Assembly (NCBI GenBank): GCA_017615755.1
Contig: JAFZZM010000004.1
Location: 1-57,550, forward strand
DNA: 57,550 nucleotides
Reading direction: 5' to 3'
Source: Clostridiales bacterium
GTDB taxonomy: Bacteria; Bacillota; Clostridia; Saccharofermentanales; Saccharofermentanaceae
A model generated the notes under the pieces. That model had not been told where the DNA came from. It saw only the letters and a list, made by a program, of their open reading frames with translations, and made no database searches. Positions 42,926-50,965 of the stretch are shown here, one piece after another; the first letter of the stretch is position 1; each line of letters starts with the position of its first letter. The translations under genes and the position numbers were made by a program.

Positions 42926-45306
42926 GTGAGAAACGTCCGCTGACATTGTCCTTCCCGAGAGGCGAATCCTTGCCTGTATGGGCGTTCCTTTTTGCGGGTC
43001 TGATGGCCACGATCCTGGGTATTTCCAGCGTGTCGATGATTTCCGCCGCATACAACCTGGCGACGGATTCATTCGGCTTCCTGTTCTTTGTGCCGATCTT
43101 CGCCTTCCTGTTCAGCTATATCCACGCCAGAAAAGATATCCGGCTGACGCTGATCGCTTTCGGCGGCCTGGTGCTCATCACTGCCGGCTCGATCCTGGCG
43201 AATTTCATGATGGCGCGCGACGCCGCGGTAAGCTTCCTGTCGAAACTTGCAAACGATGCTCTGACCTTCCTGCCCATAGGCGGCGAGTATACGGACATGC
43301 CTTTTGCCATGACATATTTCCTGTCACTGATCACGGCGATCCCGTCGTTTATCTGCACATGGGTGATCATAAGAAAGAGACCGATCATCTTCGCGATACT
43401 CGCTTATCTGCCATTTATCGTCTGCACGTTCTCGCTGAACTACCGCCAGCCGACGACGGCGCCGAGTGTGGCCATGATCCTTGCCGTCCTGATGCTCTTC
43501 ATATTCAAAAATGTCCGTAAGAGCGCCCAGGAGAAGACATACCTCGATCTTCTGAAGGTCTTTATTCCGGTCCTGAGCGTGCTACTGTTCCTGGTGATCC
43601 TGAATCCGCAGAGCAAGTACAGAAACGATGAACTGGCGAAAAAGCGCTTCGAGTCCGTGCGGACTTTTGTGGAGAATATCGCGGAGCGCCTCCCGTGGGG
43701 AACCGGTACCACGCGTGAAGGAAGAAAACTCAGCGCGATGCTCGGCTATTCGGGCAGCGTCAGGATCGATGAGATGGCGAACAATGCCCTTTACATGAGC
43801 GTGGAAAAAGAGGACCTGATGAAGGCCGGTAACTTCACGAATCCGGACTGGAAGTTCATGACGGTCACACGTGAAAGAGATATGCGTTACCCCGGAAATC
43901 TCACCGGCAGCGCCTCGTATCTATACCTGAAGACTGCCTCCATGGCCTGGTTTGACGGCTATTCCTGGGCGGCTTCGGCGCAGGATCTGGTGCCCGCCGA
44001 CTATTTCACGGAGCGCCCGATCACGCAGAAGGAAGCCCGCTATACACTTCGGATCGATCTCGATTTCGATGCGGAATATGCGTTCATTCCTCACTATGTC
44101 GACCAATACCATGTCGATCCTGTCGATGGATCCGATCCTGACCCGCTCCTGTCCGTGCAGGAGACCTATAACATCAATGAAAAAGCACTTGTCGAGAACA
44201 AGGCGAGAGAGTATGTCCTTGCGTATAGCAATGTGCCGGTAAGATATACGCCGAAGTGGACGGAAGCCTATCTGGATTTCCTCTACTCCGATTGTATCTA
44301 TGTGCCGGACGAGTCGAGAGAGAAGATCCTGCGCTCCAACCTCCTTCCGGAGTGGTATCTATCGCTTTATTACGGATACGATCAGTGGTCGACCGAGAAA
44401 ACGGTCGAAGCAGTCATGAGTTATGTTCGGAATCTGAAGACATACGATGACGACACGCCGTATCCGCCGACAGACCAGGACTTCGTCTACTGGTTCATGC
44501 ACGACAGTAAAACAGGTTTCTGCGTTCACTATGCTTCCACGGCCGTCGTGCTTCTCCGAATGCTCGATATCCCCGCCCGTTATATCAAAGGCTACCTTCT
44601 GACCGGAATAGAGGACGACGTTCCTTTTACCGTCGGAACCGCTGACGCCCATGCCTGGATCGAGTATTTCCATCCGGATTACGGCTGGATCATGGACGAT
44701 CCGACGCCCGGTAACCAGACTGCGGCAAGCTACTACAACTTTAAGGCCATCATTCAGGAATATGGTCCGGAAACGACTCTGGTCACGCCGAGACCGAAGC
44801 CGACGGCCAAGCCGAGGGCGGAGCTTCCTACCGGAGAATCGGTACAGCAAGGAGCAGCTTCGGAAAGCGAATGGAATGAGGAAGAGGAGAAGTTCTCTGG
44901 AAGCCGTTTCATCGGCAAGATCTTCGACAAGGTGTATGCGGCTACGATCATTGTCCTGATCGTGGGCGGCGTGCTGGCTGTCCTGCTCTTCGGTGTCCGC
45001 TTCGTTTTCCAGCTCTTCTGGAAGAAGCGTATGAAGAACAAAGACATCAACCTGAGCAGCCGCGCGTACTACCGGTATTACACGGCGATGGCGAAGATCC
45101 TGAAGGGTACGTCTTCTGAGGACAGTGGAGATATTGCTCGAAAAGCGGCGTTCAGCCGGGAGGGCATCACGAAGGAAGAACTCCTGGATCTGATTTCGAA
45201 AGAAGAGAAGAACACGGATGCGCTGTATAAGAAGGCGGGCATCTATAGAAGAAACCTCTTCGATCTGCTTAAGATAAGGAAAAACCTGCCACTTGAAACC
45301 AGGTAA
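42922..45306 (+). CDS. TgpA-like membrane transglutaminase (copy 1)
   Basis: The product has 794 residues. Six or so membrane helices fill residues about 15-230, followed by an extracytoplasmic region. The transglutaminase core holds C534 in GFCVHYAS, H577 in AHAW and D593 in DDPTPGN, a complete triad. A last helix (residues about 672-697) and a cytoplasmic tail follow. Such proteins crosslink or cleave at the cell surface in bacteria; the exact substrate is unknown. A terminator follows at once. Confidence 0.92.
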   Translation: MSEKRPLTLSFPRGESLPVWAFLFAGLMATILGISSVSMISAAYNLATDSFGFLFFVPIFAFLFSYIHARKDIRLTLIAFGGLVLITAGSILANFMMARDAAVSFLSKLANDALTFLPIGGEYTDMPFAMTYFLSLITAIPSFICTWVIIRKRPIIFAILAYLPFIVCTFSLNYRQPTTAPSVAMILAVLMLFIFKNVRKSAQEKTYLDLLKVFIPVLSVLLFLVILNPQSKYRNDELAKKRFESVRTFVENIAERLPWGTGTTREGRKLSAMLGYSGSVRIDEMANNALYMSVEKEDLMKAGNFTNPDWKFMTVTRERDMRYPGNLTGSASYLYLKTASMAWFDGYSWAASAQDLVPADYFTERPITQKEARYTLRIDLDFDAEYAFIPHYVDQYHVDPVDGSDPDPLLSVQETYNINEKALVENKAREYVLAYSNVPVRYTPKWTEAYLDFLYSDCIYVPDESREKILRSNLLPEWYLSLYYGYDQWSTEKTVEAVMSYVRNLKTYDDDTPYPPTDQDFVYWFMHDSKTGFCVHYASTAVVLLRMLDIPARYIKGYLLTGIEDDVPFTVGTADAHAWIEYFHPDYGWIMDDPTPGNQTAASYYNFKAIIQEYGPETTLVTPRPKPTAKPRAELPTGESVQQGAASESEWNEEEEKFSGSRFIGKIFDKVYAATIIVLIVGGVLAVLLFGVRFVFQLFWKKRMKNKDINLSSRAYYRYYTAMAKILKGTSSEDSGDIARKAAFSREGITKEELLDLISKEEKNTDALYKKAGIYRRNLFDLLKIRKNLPLETR

Positions 45307-45309
45307 GAA

Positions 45310-45340
45310 GTGCGGCTTTTACGGCCGCATCTTTTTCTTG
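45310..45340 (+). terminator. Terminator of MoxR operon 1
   Basis: TGCGGC and GCCGCA pair around TTTTACG and run into TCTTTTTCTT. Confidence 0.85.
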
Positions 45341-45396
45341 CTGTTATATAAATATATATATAGATTTTCTCGCATAAATCATGTAAAATTACAAGG

Positions 45397-45417
45397 CACG
45401 CGAAATACAGGCGCGTG
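45397..45417 (+). other. Small hairpin in the alaS leader
   Basis: CACGCG and CGCGTG pair around nine bases, 55 bases before the alaS start. No T-box specifier stem or conserved T-box sequence is seen. Confidence 0.4.
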
Positions 45418-45471
45418 TCTTGCTTTCTTCGTGAAAACGGATAGCTTTGTTGATAAAGGAGACAAAGAAGA

Positions 45472-48162
45472 ATGAGACAATTTACCTCAGACGAATTGAG
45501 AAATACTTGGAAACAGTTCTATATCGACCGCGGACACGTGGATGTCGGCGCCGTTTCGCTGGTATCCGACGGTTCTACCGGTGTTATGTTCAACGTAGCC
45601 GGCATGCAGCCCTTGATGCCTTATCTTCTTGGTCAGAAGCATCCTCTGGGCACAAGACTCTGTAACGTACAGGGTTGTGTAAGAACCAACGATATCGACT
45701 CCGTCGGTGACAAGAGCCACGTTACTTTCTTCGAGATGATGGGTTCCTGGTCCCTCGGCGATTACTTTAAGAAGGAAAGATGCCAGTGGAGCTTCGAGCT
45801 TCTGACACAGGTCTTCGGCTTCGACGCTGACCATCTGGCCGCAACCGTATTTGCCGGTGACGAGAATGCCCCGAGAGATGAAGAGGGTGCAGAATTCCGT
45901 ATCGCTTCCGGCTTTAAGAAAGAAAACATCTACTATCTCGGTGCGGATGACAACTGGTGGGGCCTCGAGTATGGTCCTTGCGGTCCGGACAGTGAGATGT
46001 TCTATATCGCCGACCGTCCGGATTGTGGTCCGGATTGCGGCCCGGGCTGCTCCTGCGGTAAGTATACCGAGCTCGGAAACGACGTATTCATGCAGTACGA
46101 GAAGCATAAGGACGGTACTCTGACACCGCTTAAGCAGAAGAACGTAGATACCGGCTGGGGCCTCGAGAGAATCCTGGCATTCCTGAACGGTTCCCGTGAC
46201 GTATACCAGATCGACCTCTTTGCACCGGTCATCGCTTATATCGAGAAGGTTTCCGGCGTGAAGTACAATTCCGACGAGAAGCAGACACGCTCCATGCGTA
46301 TCCTCGCTGACCACACCAGAACATCCGTGATGCTCATCGGTGATGCAGCGAAGCTCGTTCCGGCAAACGTTGGTGCAGGCTACGTTCTCCGCCGTCTGAT
46401 CCGTCGAGCAGTCCGTCACGCTCGTGCGCTGAACCTCAAGAAGGATGACATCCTGAAGATCGCGACGATCTTCATTGATGAGATCTATAAGAACAGCTAC
46501 CCGCTCCTTACCAAGAACAGAGAGTTCATCCTGAACGAACTGACAAAGGAGATCGAGCGTTTCGAGAGCACACTCGAGAACGGCATGAAGGAATTCAAGA
46601 AGATCCTCGAAGAGAATGCTGCTTCCGGTAAGAAGACCATCGATGGTAAGTCCGCTTTCTATCTCTACGATACATTCGGCTTCCCGATCGAGCTGACTGT
46701 CGAGCTTGCTGAAGAAGAAGGCCTCACTGTTGATGAGGAAGGCTTCAAGGCTTCGATGGAAGAACAGAAGCAGAAGGCTCGTGACAACGCGAACTTCTCC
46801 GCGAAGCTCAATACCGCGGCCGGCGTTTTCGATTCTCTCGATGAGAGCGTCAAGACCAAGTTCCTCGGCTACGACGGACTGAATACACAGGGTAAGATCC
46901 TCGCACTGGCAGACGAAGCATCCTTGAAGGATTCCCTCTCCGAAGGTGACAAGGGTACGATCATTACGGATGTCACGACATTCTACGGCACCATGGGTGG
47001 TCAGGTCGGTGACAAGGGCGTCATCAAGACTGCAACCGGCGAATTTACCGTAACCGAGGCGATCCACCTTGCTAACGGCCGCGTCGGTCATGTCGGTTTC
47101 GTTTCGAAGGGAACGATCAGCAAGGACAGCACCGCTGACATCTGCGTAGACGAAGAAAACCGTAATAACACATGTAAGAACCACTCCGCGACGCATCTTC
47201 TGCAGAAGGCACTGAAGATTGTCCTGGGTGATCATGTTGAGCAGAAGGGTTCCTTGGTAACTCCTGACCGTCTGCGTTTCGACTTCTCCCACGATGCGGC
47301 AATGACAGCCGAGCAGATCGAGAAGGTCGAGGCGATCGTCAATAAAGAGATCGCGGCATCTCTTCCGGTACGCACCGATGAGATGAGCCAGCAGGAAGCT
47401 GTATCCACCGGCGCGATGGCGCTTTTCGGTGAGAAGTACGGCGACGTCGTTCGTGTAGTCAGCATGGGCAAGGGCACATCCGGAAACAACGAAGACGACT
47501 TCAAGGCGGCGTTCTCCGTAGAACTCTGCGGTGGTACGCACGTCAGTAATACATCCCAGATCCGCTCGATCAAGATCCTTTCCGAGTCCGGTGTCGCTGC
47601 CGGCGTAAGAAGAATCGAGGCATTGACCGGTGACGGCGTTTCCGCTTACTACAAGGATCTCGAGAAAATGCTTGATGAGGCTGCCAAGCTTCTGAAGTCC
47701 AATCCGTCTGAGATCGTCAGCAAGATCGCAGCATTGCAGAACAGCCTGAAGGCAGCGAACTCCGAGATCGAGTCCTTAAAGTCCAAGGCTGCCAAAGAGG
47801 CGCTCGGCAATTCGCTCGAGCAGACCGAAGACGTCAAGGGAGTGAAGCTCCTGGCGGCGAAACTTGATAATGTCGAGATGGGTGCACTCCGTGACCTCGG
47901 CGACTCCTTGAAAGAGAAGATCGGCGATGGCGTCGTCGCGCTGCTTTCTGCTTGCGACGGCAAGGCGAACATCGTCATCATGGCGACCGACAGTGCGGTC
48001 AAGGCCGGCGCGCACGCAGGTAACCTCATCAAGGCTGTTGCCCCGATCGTTGGTGGTGGCGGCGGCGGACGTCCGAATATGGCGCAGGCCGGCGGTAAGA
48101 ACCCCGCAGCGATCAACGAGGCACTTGCTGCAGTCAAGACCGAACTCGAGAAGATGCTGTAA
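45472..48162 (+). CDS. alaS: Alanyl-tRNA synthetase
   Basis: The product has 896 residues, the usual size. AAAGGAG lies 10 bases upstream. The class II catalytic core is at the N-terminus (TFFEMMGSWSLGDYFKKE is the motif 2 region), the editing domain carries HSATHLL and CGGTH metal sites (residues about 568-572 and 685-689), and a DHHA1-type Gly-rich C-terminal domain (VGGGGGGRPNMAQAGG) ends it. It charges tRNA-Ala. It has its own promoter region (TGTAAAAT near 45382) and terminator. A Cys-rich insert (PDCGPDCGPGCSCG, residues about 183-196) is notable. Confidence 0.97.
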   Translation: MRQFTSDELRNTWKQFYIDRGHVDVGAVSLVSDGSTGVMFNVAGMQPLMPYLLGQKHPLGTRLCNVQGCVRTNDIDSVGDKSHVTFFEMMGSWSLGDYFKKERCQWSFELLTQVFGFDADHLAATVFAGDENAPRDEEGAEFRIASGFKKENIYYLGADDNWWGLEYGPCGPDSEMFYIADRPDCGPDCGPGCSCGKYTELGNDVFMQYEKHKDGTLTPLKQKNVDTGWGLERILAFLNGSRDVYQIDLFAPVIAYIEKVSGVKYNSDEKQTRSMRILADHTRTSVMLIGDAAKLVPANVGAGYVLRRLIRRAVRHARALNLKKDDILKIATIFIDEIYKNSYPLLTKNREFILNELTKEIERFESTLENGMKEFKKILEENAASGKKTIDGKSAFYLYDTFGFPIELTVELAEEEGLTVDEEGFKASMEEQKQKARDNANFSAKLNTAAGVFDSLDESVKTKFLGYDGLNTQGKILALADEASLKDSLSEGDKGTIITDVTTFYGTMGGQVGDKGVIKTATGEFTVTEAIHLANGRVGHVGFVSKGTISKDSTADICVDEENRNNTCKNHSATHLLQKALKIVLGDHVEQKGSLVTPDRLRFDFSHDAAMTAEQIEKVEAIVNKEIAASLPVRTDEMSQQEAVSTGAMALFGEKYGDVVRVVSMGKGTSGNNEDDFKAAFSVELCGGTHVSNTSQIRSIKILSESGVAAGVRRIEALTGDGVSAYYKDLEKMLDEAAKLLKSNPSEIVSKIAALQNSLKAANSEIESLKSKAAKEALGNSLEQTEDVKGVKLLAAKLDNVEMGALRDLGDSLKEKIGDGVVALLSACDGKANIVIMATDSAVKAGAHAGNLIKAVAPIVGGGGGGRPNMAQAGGKNPAAINEALAAVKTELEKML

Positions 48163-48184
48163 GGTTAACCAAGATAAATATCCA

Positions 48185-48227
48185 AGAGAGCTGTCCCGGA
48201 GAATGGGAAGGCTCTCTTTTTATTTTT
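48185..48227 (+). terminator. Terminator of alaS
   Basis: AGAGAGC pairs with GCTCTCT, with an inner TCCC/GGGA pair, followed by TTTTTATTTTT. Confidence 0.9.
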
Positions 48228-48338
48228 CGGTCAAACACGCAACTTTTTTCAAATTGTGATGGAATTGTTATTCAAGACAAGTGCTTTTGGAGTAGAATAT
48301 GCATAGAATCATTCATTCGAGTTGGGGAGGATAGCAGT

Positions 48339-48680
48339 ATGTGTTTATTCTGTGATATCGTGGCCGGCAAGATCCCGTCCACCAAGGTTTTTGAGAACGA
48401 TAAGGTCCTGGCGTTCAAGGACATCAACCCGCAGATGCCGATCCACGTTCTTGTGGTCCCGAAGAAGCACTTCGACGATATCCTCGATATGGCGGCTTCC
48501 GACGAGGGAAAAGAAGCCCTGGGCGATGTGCTTGAGGCGATCCCGGAGGTCGTGAAGGCGACCGGCGCGGACGAGGGTTTCCGCGTGATCAACAACTGCA
48601 AAGAATACGCCGGCCAGACCGTGATGCATGTGCATTTCCACATTCTCGGCGGCGCGAAGTTTACGGAGCATATCGTTTAA
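48339..48680 (+). CDS. HIT family hydrolase
   Basis: The product has 113 residues; GGGGAGG precedes the start. CLFCDIVAGKIPS at the N-terminus and the histidine triad HVHFHILGG (residues about 97-105) identify the HINT branch, which hydrolyses nucleoside phosphoramidates or similar bonds. An upstream AGTGCTTTT word at 48280 is followed by AGTAGAATAT. The deacetylase gene starts two bases after its stop, so they share a transcript. Confidence 0.94.
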   Translation: MCLFCDIVAGKIPSTKVFENDKVLAFKDINPQMPIHVLVVPKKHFDDILDMAASDEGKEALGDVLEAIPEVVKATGADEGFRVINNCKEYAGQTVMHVHFHILGGAKFTEHIV

Positions 48681-48681
48681 T

Positions 48682-50538
48682 ATGAGAAAAAGCACTCGGC
48701 GAACCTGCCGTTTTATATTCCGGGTCGTGACGTTTTTCATGTGCCTGGCTGTTTTGGTGTCCCTGATCCAGGTCCCGTCTCTTGCAAGTAAGAAGGAGGA
48801 CGTGCTGGAGAATTACATCGACCGTACCTTTTCCGTGATCCTCGGGCGGACGGCGAGTAATGAGGATTTCCGTCTTTGGTATCCGAATCTCAAGAAGGGC
48901 AGCGCCACAGCCGTTTCCATGATCGATCAGCTCACGGAAAGCTCGGAGTATCAGGCAAAAGGTCTTTCCACAGAACAGACTGTAGATGTTCTTTACCGTT
49001 CCATGCTGGGCCACGAAGCGGACTTCGAGGGACGGGAGTACTGGCTGCGCCTTTTGTCGGGCGGCGTCAGTAAGACGGTCCTCGTGCATACGATCGCCGG
49101 GACAGACGAGTTCAAGACATTCTGTGCGAACAATACTGTTAAGCCGGGTGACGTGACGATCACCGAAGAGCGCGACATGAATCCGGAGATGACCCTGGCT
49201 GTCGCGAAGATGTGCAAGTCCCTGACCGGCCGCGAGCCGCAGGCCGAGGAACTGAACACCTGGATCTCGCAGCTGACGGGAAACCAGGCTGGTCTTGCAA
49301 ATTTCCTTTTGCGCTTTATGAAAAGCGACGAGTTTACGAATCTGGGCTATGACCGTGAGATCACGGTGCAGGTGGTCTTTGAGAGCATGCTCGAGAGAAC
49401 GCCGACTGAGCAGGAAAAAGCGGAATTCATCGACATCCTTTCCCATGGTGTTTCTATGGATTTCGTAGTCGACCGGATCGCGAAAACACAGGAATTTTCA
49501 GACCTTTGCGCGGGCAAGGGTATCCTTCCGGGCAACATCGAATTGTCCGAGCCGCGTGACATGCACTATGAGCTCACCGGGTTTATCGCACGCTTCTACG
49601 AGAAGCTGGCCGGCCATGTCGCTACTGCGGATGAGCTGAACGACGGCATCGGAAAAGTGCTTTCGGGTGAGGTGAAGGTGACAAAGATGCTTTCCGAGGT
49701 ACTGGAATCTCCCGAGAGCCAGGAGACGCTGGCAAGTAACGACGATTTCCTGAACGCCGTATATGAAGTGCTTTACGGCACGGCGCCGGAGGGCGAGGCG
49801 ATCGAAGGATACAGGATCGGTCTGGAACACGGTATCACGAGATCCCATGTTTTGGAAGAGATCACGAAGTCCGAGGCGTTCTCCGAAAAGATGAAAGAAC
49901 TGGGCATCGAGACTTCGGAAGAGAAGCAGGTGCCGGAGAAGATCATTGCGCTGACTTTTGACGATGGTCCGTATACGCCGGTCACCACCCGTATCCTGGA
50001 TGCGCTGAAACCATATGACGCACACGCCACGTTCTTCGTGGTCGGCAACCGCGTCAATCCTTATTCCGAGTCCATCATCCGTGCGGTCAACCAGAACTGC
50101 GAGATCGCCAACCACACGTGGAACCATACGACCTTGACACGCATCTCGGGCGATGCGGTCGCGCAGCAGATGAACGACTGTGATAATGCGGTCTTTAACC
50201 TGGCCGGCGTCCACACCCGCGTCATGCGTCCTGTCGGCGGATCTTACAGCGGTACCGTTTCCGCAAACGTCGGCCGCCCCATGATCATCTGGTCTGTGGA
50301 TACGAACGACTGGAAATACAGAAATGCACAGCATGTCATCGATGAGATCTTGAATAACGCAAGGGACGGGGACATTATCCTGATGCATGACCTCTATGAG
50401 ACGACCGCCGAGGCCGTGGAATATGTGGTTCCGAAGCTTATCGAAAAGGGCTTCACTCTGGTAACCATAAGCGAACTTGCCGAGTATAAGGGCATCGACC
50501 TTCAGGCCGGCGAAGCGTATTTCTCCCTGAGAGGATAA
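48682..50538 (+). CDS. Secreted polysaccharide deacetylase with DUF4214 repeats (copy 1)
   Basis: The product has 618 residues from ATG 48682, one base after the HIT stop codon; ACGGAG lies upstream. A basic signal peptide covers about the first 38 residues. Six helical DUF4214-type units in three pairs (NYIDRTFSVILGR, VLYRSMLG and so on) fill residues about 45-410. The NodB domain follows: TFDDGP with D427 and D428, HTWNH with H478 and H482, RPVGGSY, WSVDTNDW and ILMHDLY are all present, so it should be an active metal-dependent deacetylase, probably of peptidoglycan or another GlcNAc polymer. The repeats may bind surface polymer. Confidence 0.92.
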   Translation: MRKSTRRTCRFIFRVVTFFMCLAVLVSLIQVPSLASKKEDVLENYIDRTFSVILGRTASNEDFRLWYPNLKKGSATAVSMIDQLTESSEYQAKGLSTEQTVDVLYRSMLGHEADFEGREYWLRLLSGGVSKTVLVHTIAGTDEFKTFCANNTVKPGDVTITEERDMNPEMTLAVAKMCKSLTGREPQAEELNTWISQLTGNQAGLANFLLRFMKSDEFTNLGYDREITVQVVFESMLERTPTEQEKAEFIDILSHGVSMDFVVDRIAKTQEFSDLCAGKGILPGNIELSEPRDMHYELTGFIARFYEKLAGHVATADELNDGIGKVLSGEVKVTKMLSEVLESPESQETLASNDDFLNAVYEVLYGTAPEGEAIEGYRIGLEHGITRSHVLEEITKSEAFSEKMKELGIETSEEKQVPEKIIALTFDDGPYTPVTTRILDALKPYDAHATFFVVGNRVNPYSESIIRAVNQNCEIANHTWNHTTLTRISGDAVAQQMNDCDNAVFNLAGVHTRVMRPVGGSYSGTVSANVGRPMIIWSVDTNDWKYRNAQHVIDEILNNARDGDIILMHDLYETTAEAVEYVVPKLIEKGFTLVTISELAEYKGIDLQAGEAYFSLRG

Positions 50539-50554
50539 AACTGAAAAAGGGCAC

Positions 50555-50591
50555 AAAAAAAGGGGATTGGGAAACACAAAAACCAATCCCC
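50555..50591 (-). terminator. Minus-strand terminator of the candidate RNA
   Basis: GGGGATTGG and CCAATCCCC form a perfect 9-bp stem; on the minus strand seven T residues follow. On the plus strand there is no T-run after it. Confidence 0.85.
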
Positions 50592-50759
50592 GTTTGAGAA
50601 GCGAAGGAAATGAGAAAACCTTCAGCTTCGATTGTTGTGACGGATAAAACCAAAAACCGTCTGCTCATACACCGAAAGAGGAACGAATCATGTCGGTGGG
50701 CAAGAAATTCAGCCAACCCTGAGACCAAATATGCCAAAGCGTATTTATTCTTTTAACCT
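50555..50759 (-). ncRNA. Candidate stand-alone structured RNA of about 205 nt
   Basis: On the minus strand a promoter (TTGTAT at 50789-50794, 17 bases, TATAGT at 50766-50771) and a strong terminator (50555-50591) bracket a stretch with no gene. Possible stems read on that strand are GGTTGGC/GCCCACC, CACCGA/TCGGTG, GACGG/CCGTC and GAAGC-GAAGG/CCTTC-GCTTC. No minus-strand gene follows, so it is not a leader. The size would suit 6S or another housekeeping-type RNA, but I do not recognise the family. Confidence 0.5.
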
Positions 50760-50765
50760 ACTTAA

Positions 50766-50794
50766 ACTATATAATGATTTAGTACCGAATACAA
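50766..50794 (-). promoter_or_regulatory. Promoter of the candidate RNA
   Basis: Read on the minus strand: TTGTAT, 17 bases, TATAGT. The expected start is near 50759. Confidence 0.5.
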
Positions 50795-50922
50795 ACAAGT
50801 TTTGTTCTCATTAGTATAACAATATTTCACAAAAAGTATTTCTAAATGGCGAAAAATCTTCGAAACGGCGAAAATATGCGCTTTTTATTTCACTTATGTC
50901 ACTTTAGACGGGCTCTTTACTA

Positions 50923-50928
50923 TATAAT
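50923..50928 (+). promoter_or_regulatory. -10 element of deacetylase copy 2
   Basis: TATAAT lies 38 bases before the start codon. No convincing -35 is seen. Confidence 0.5.
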
Positions 50929-50965
50929 TATATATAGGGTAATAGTATGACGAGGTGAATGATCC

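Noticed and set aside
45340..45471. T-box leader for alaS
   Set aside because: The leader is too short and lacks a specifier stem and the conserved T-box sequence.
45487..47541. 684-codon open frame on the minus strand inside alaS, and similar long antisense frames in the ABC and transglutaminase genes
   Set aside because: They mirror strongly biased codon use of the sense genes, have no ribosome binding site and show no family motifs.
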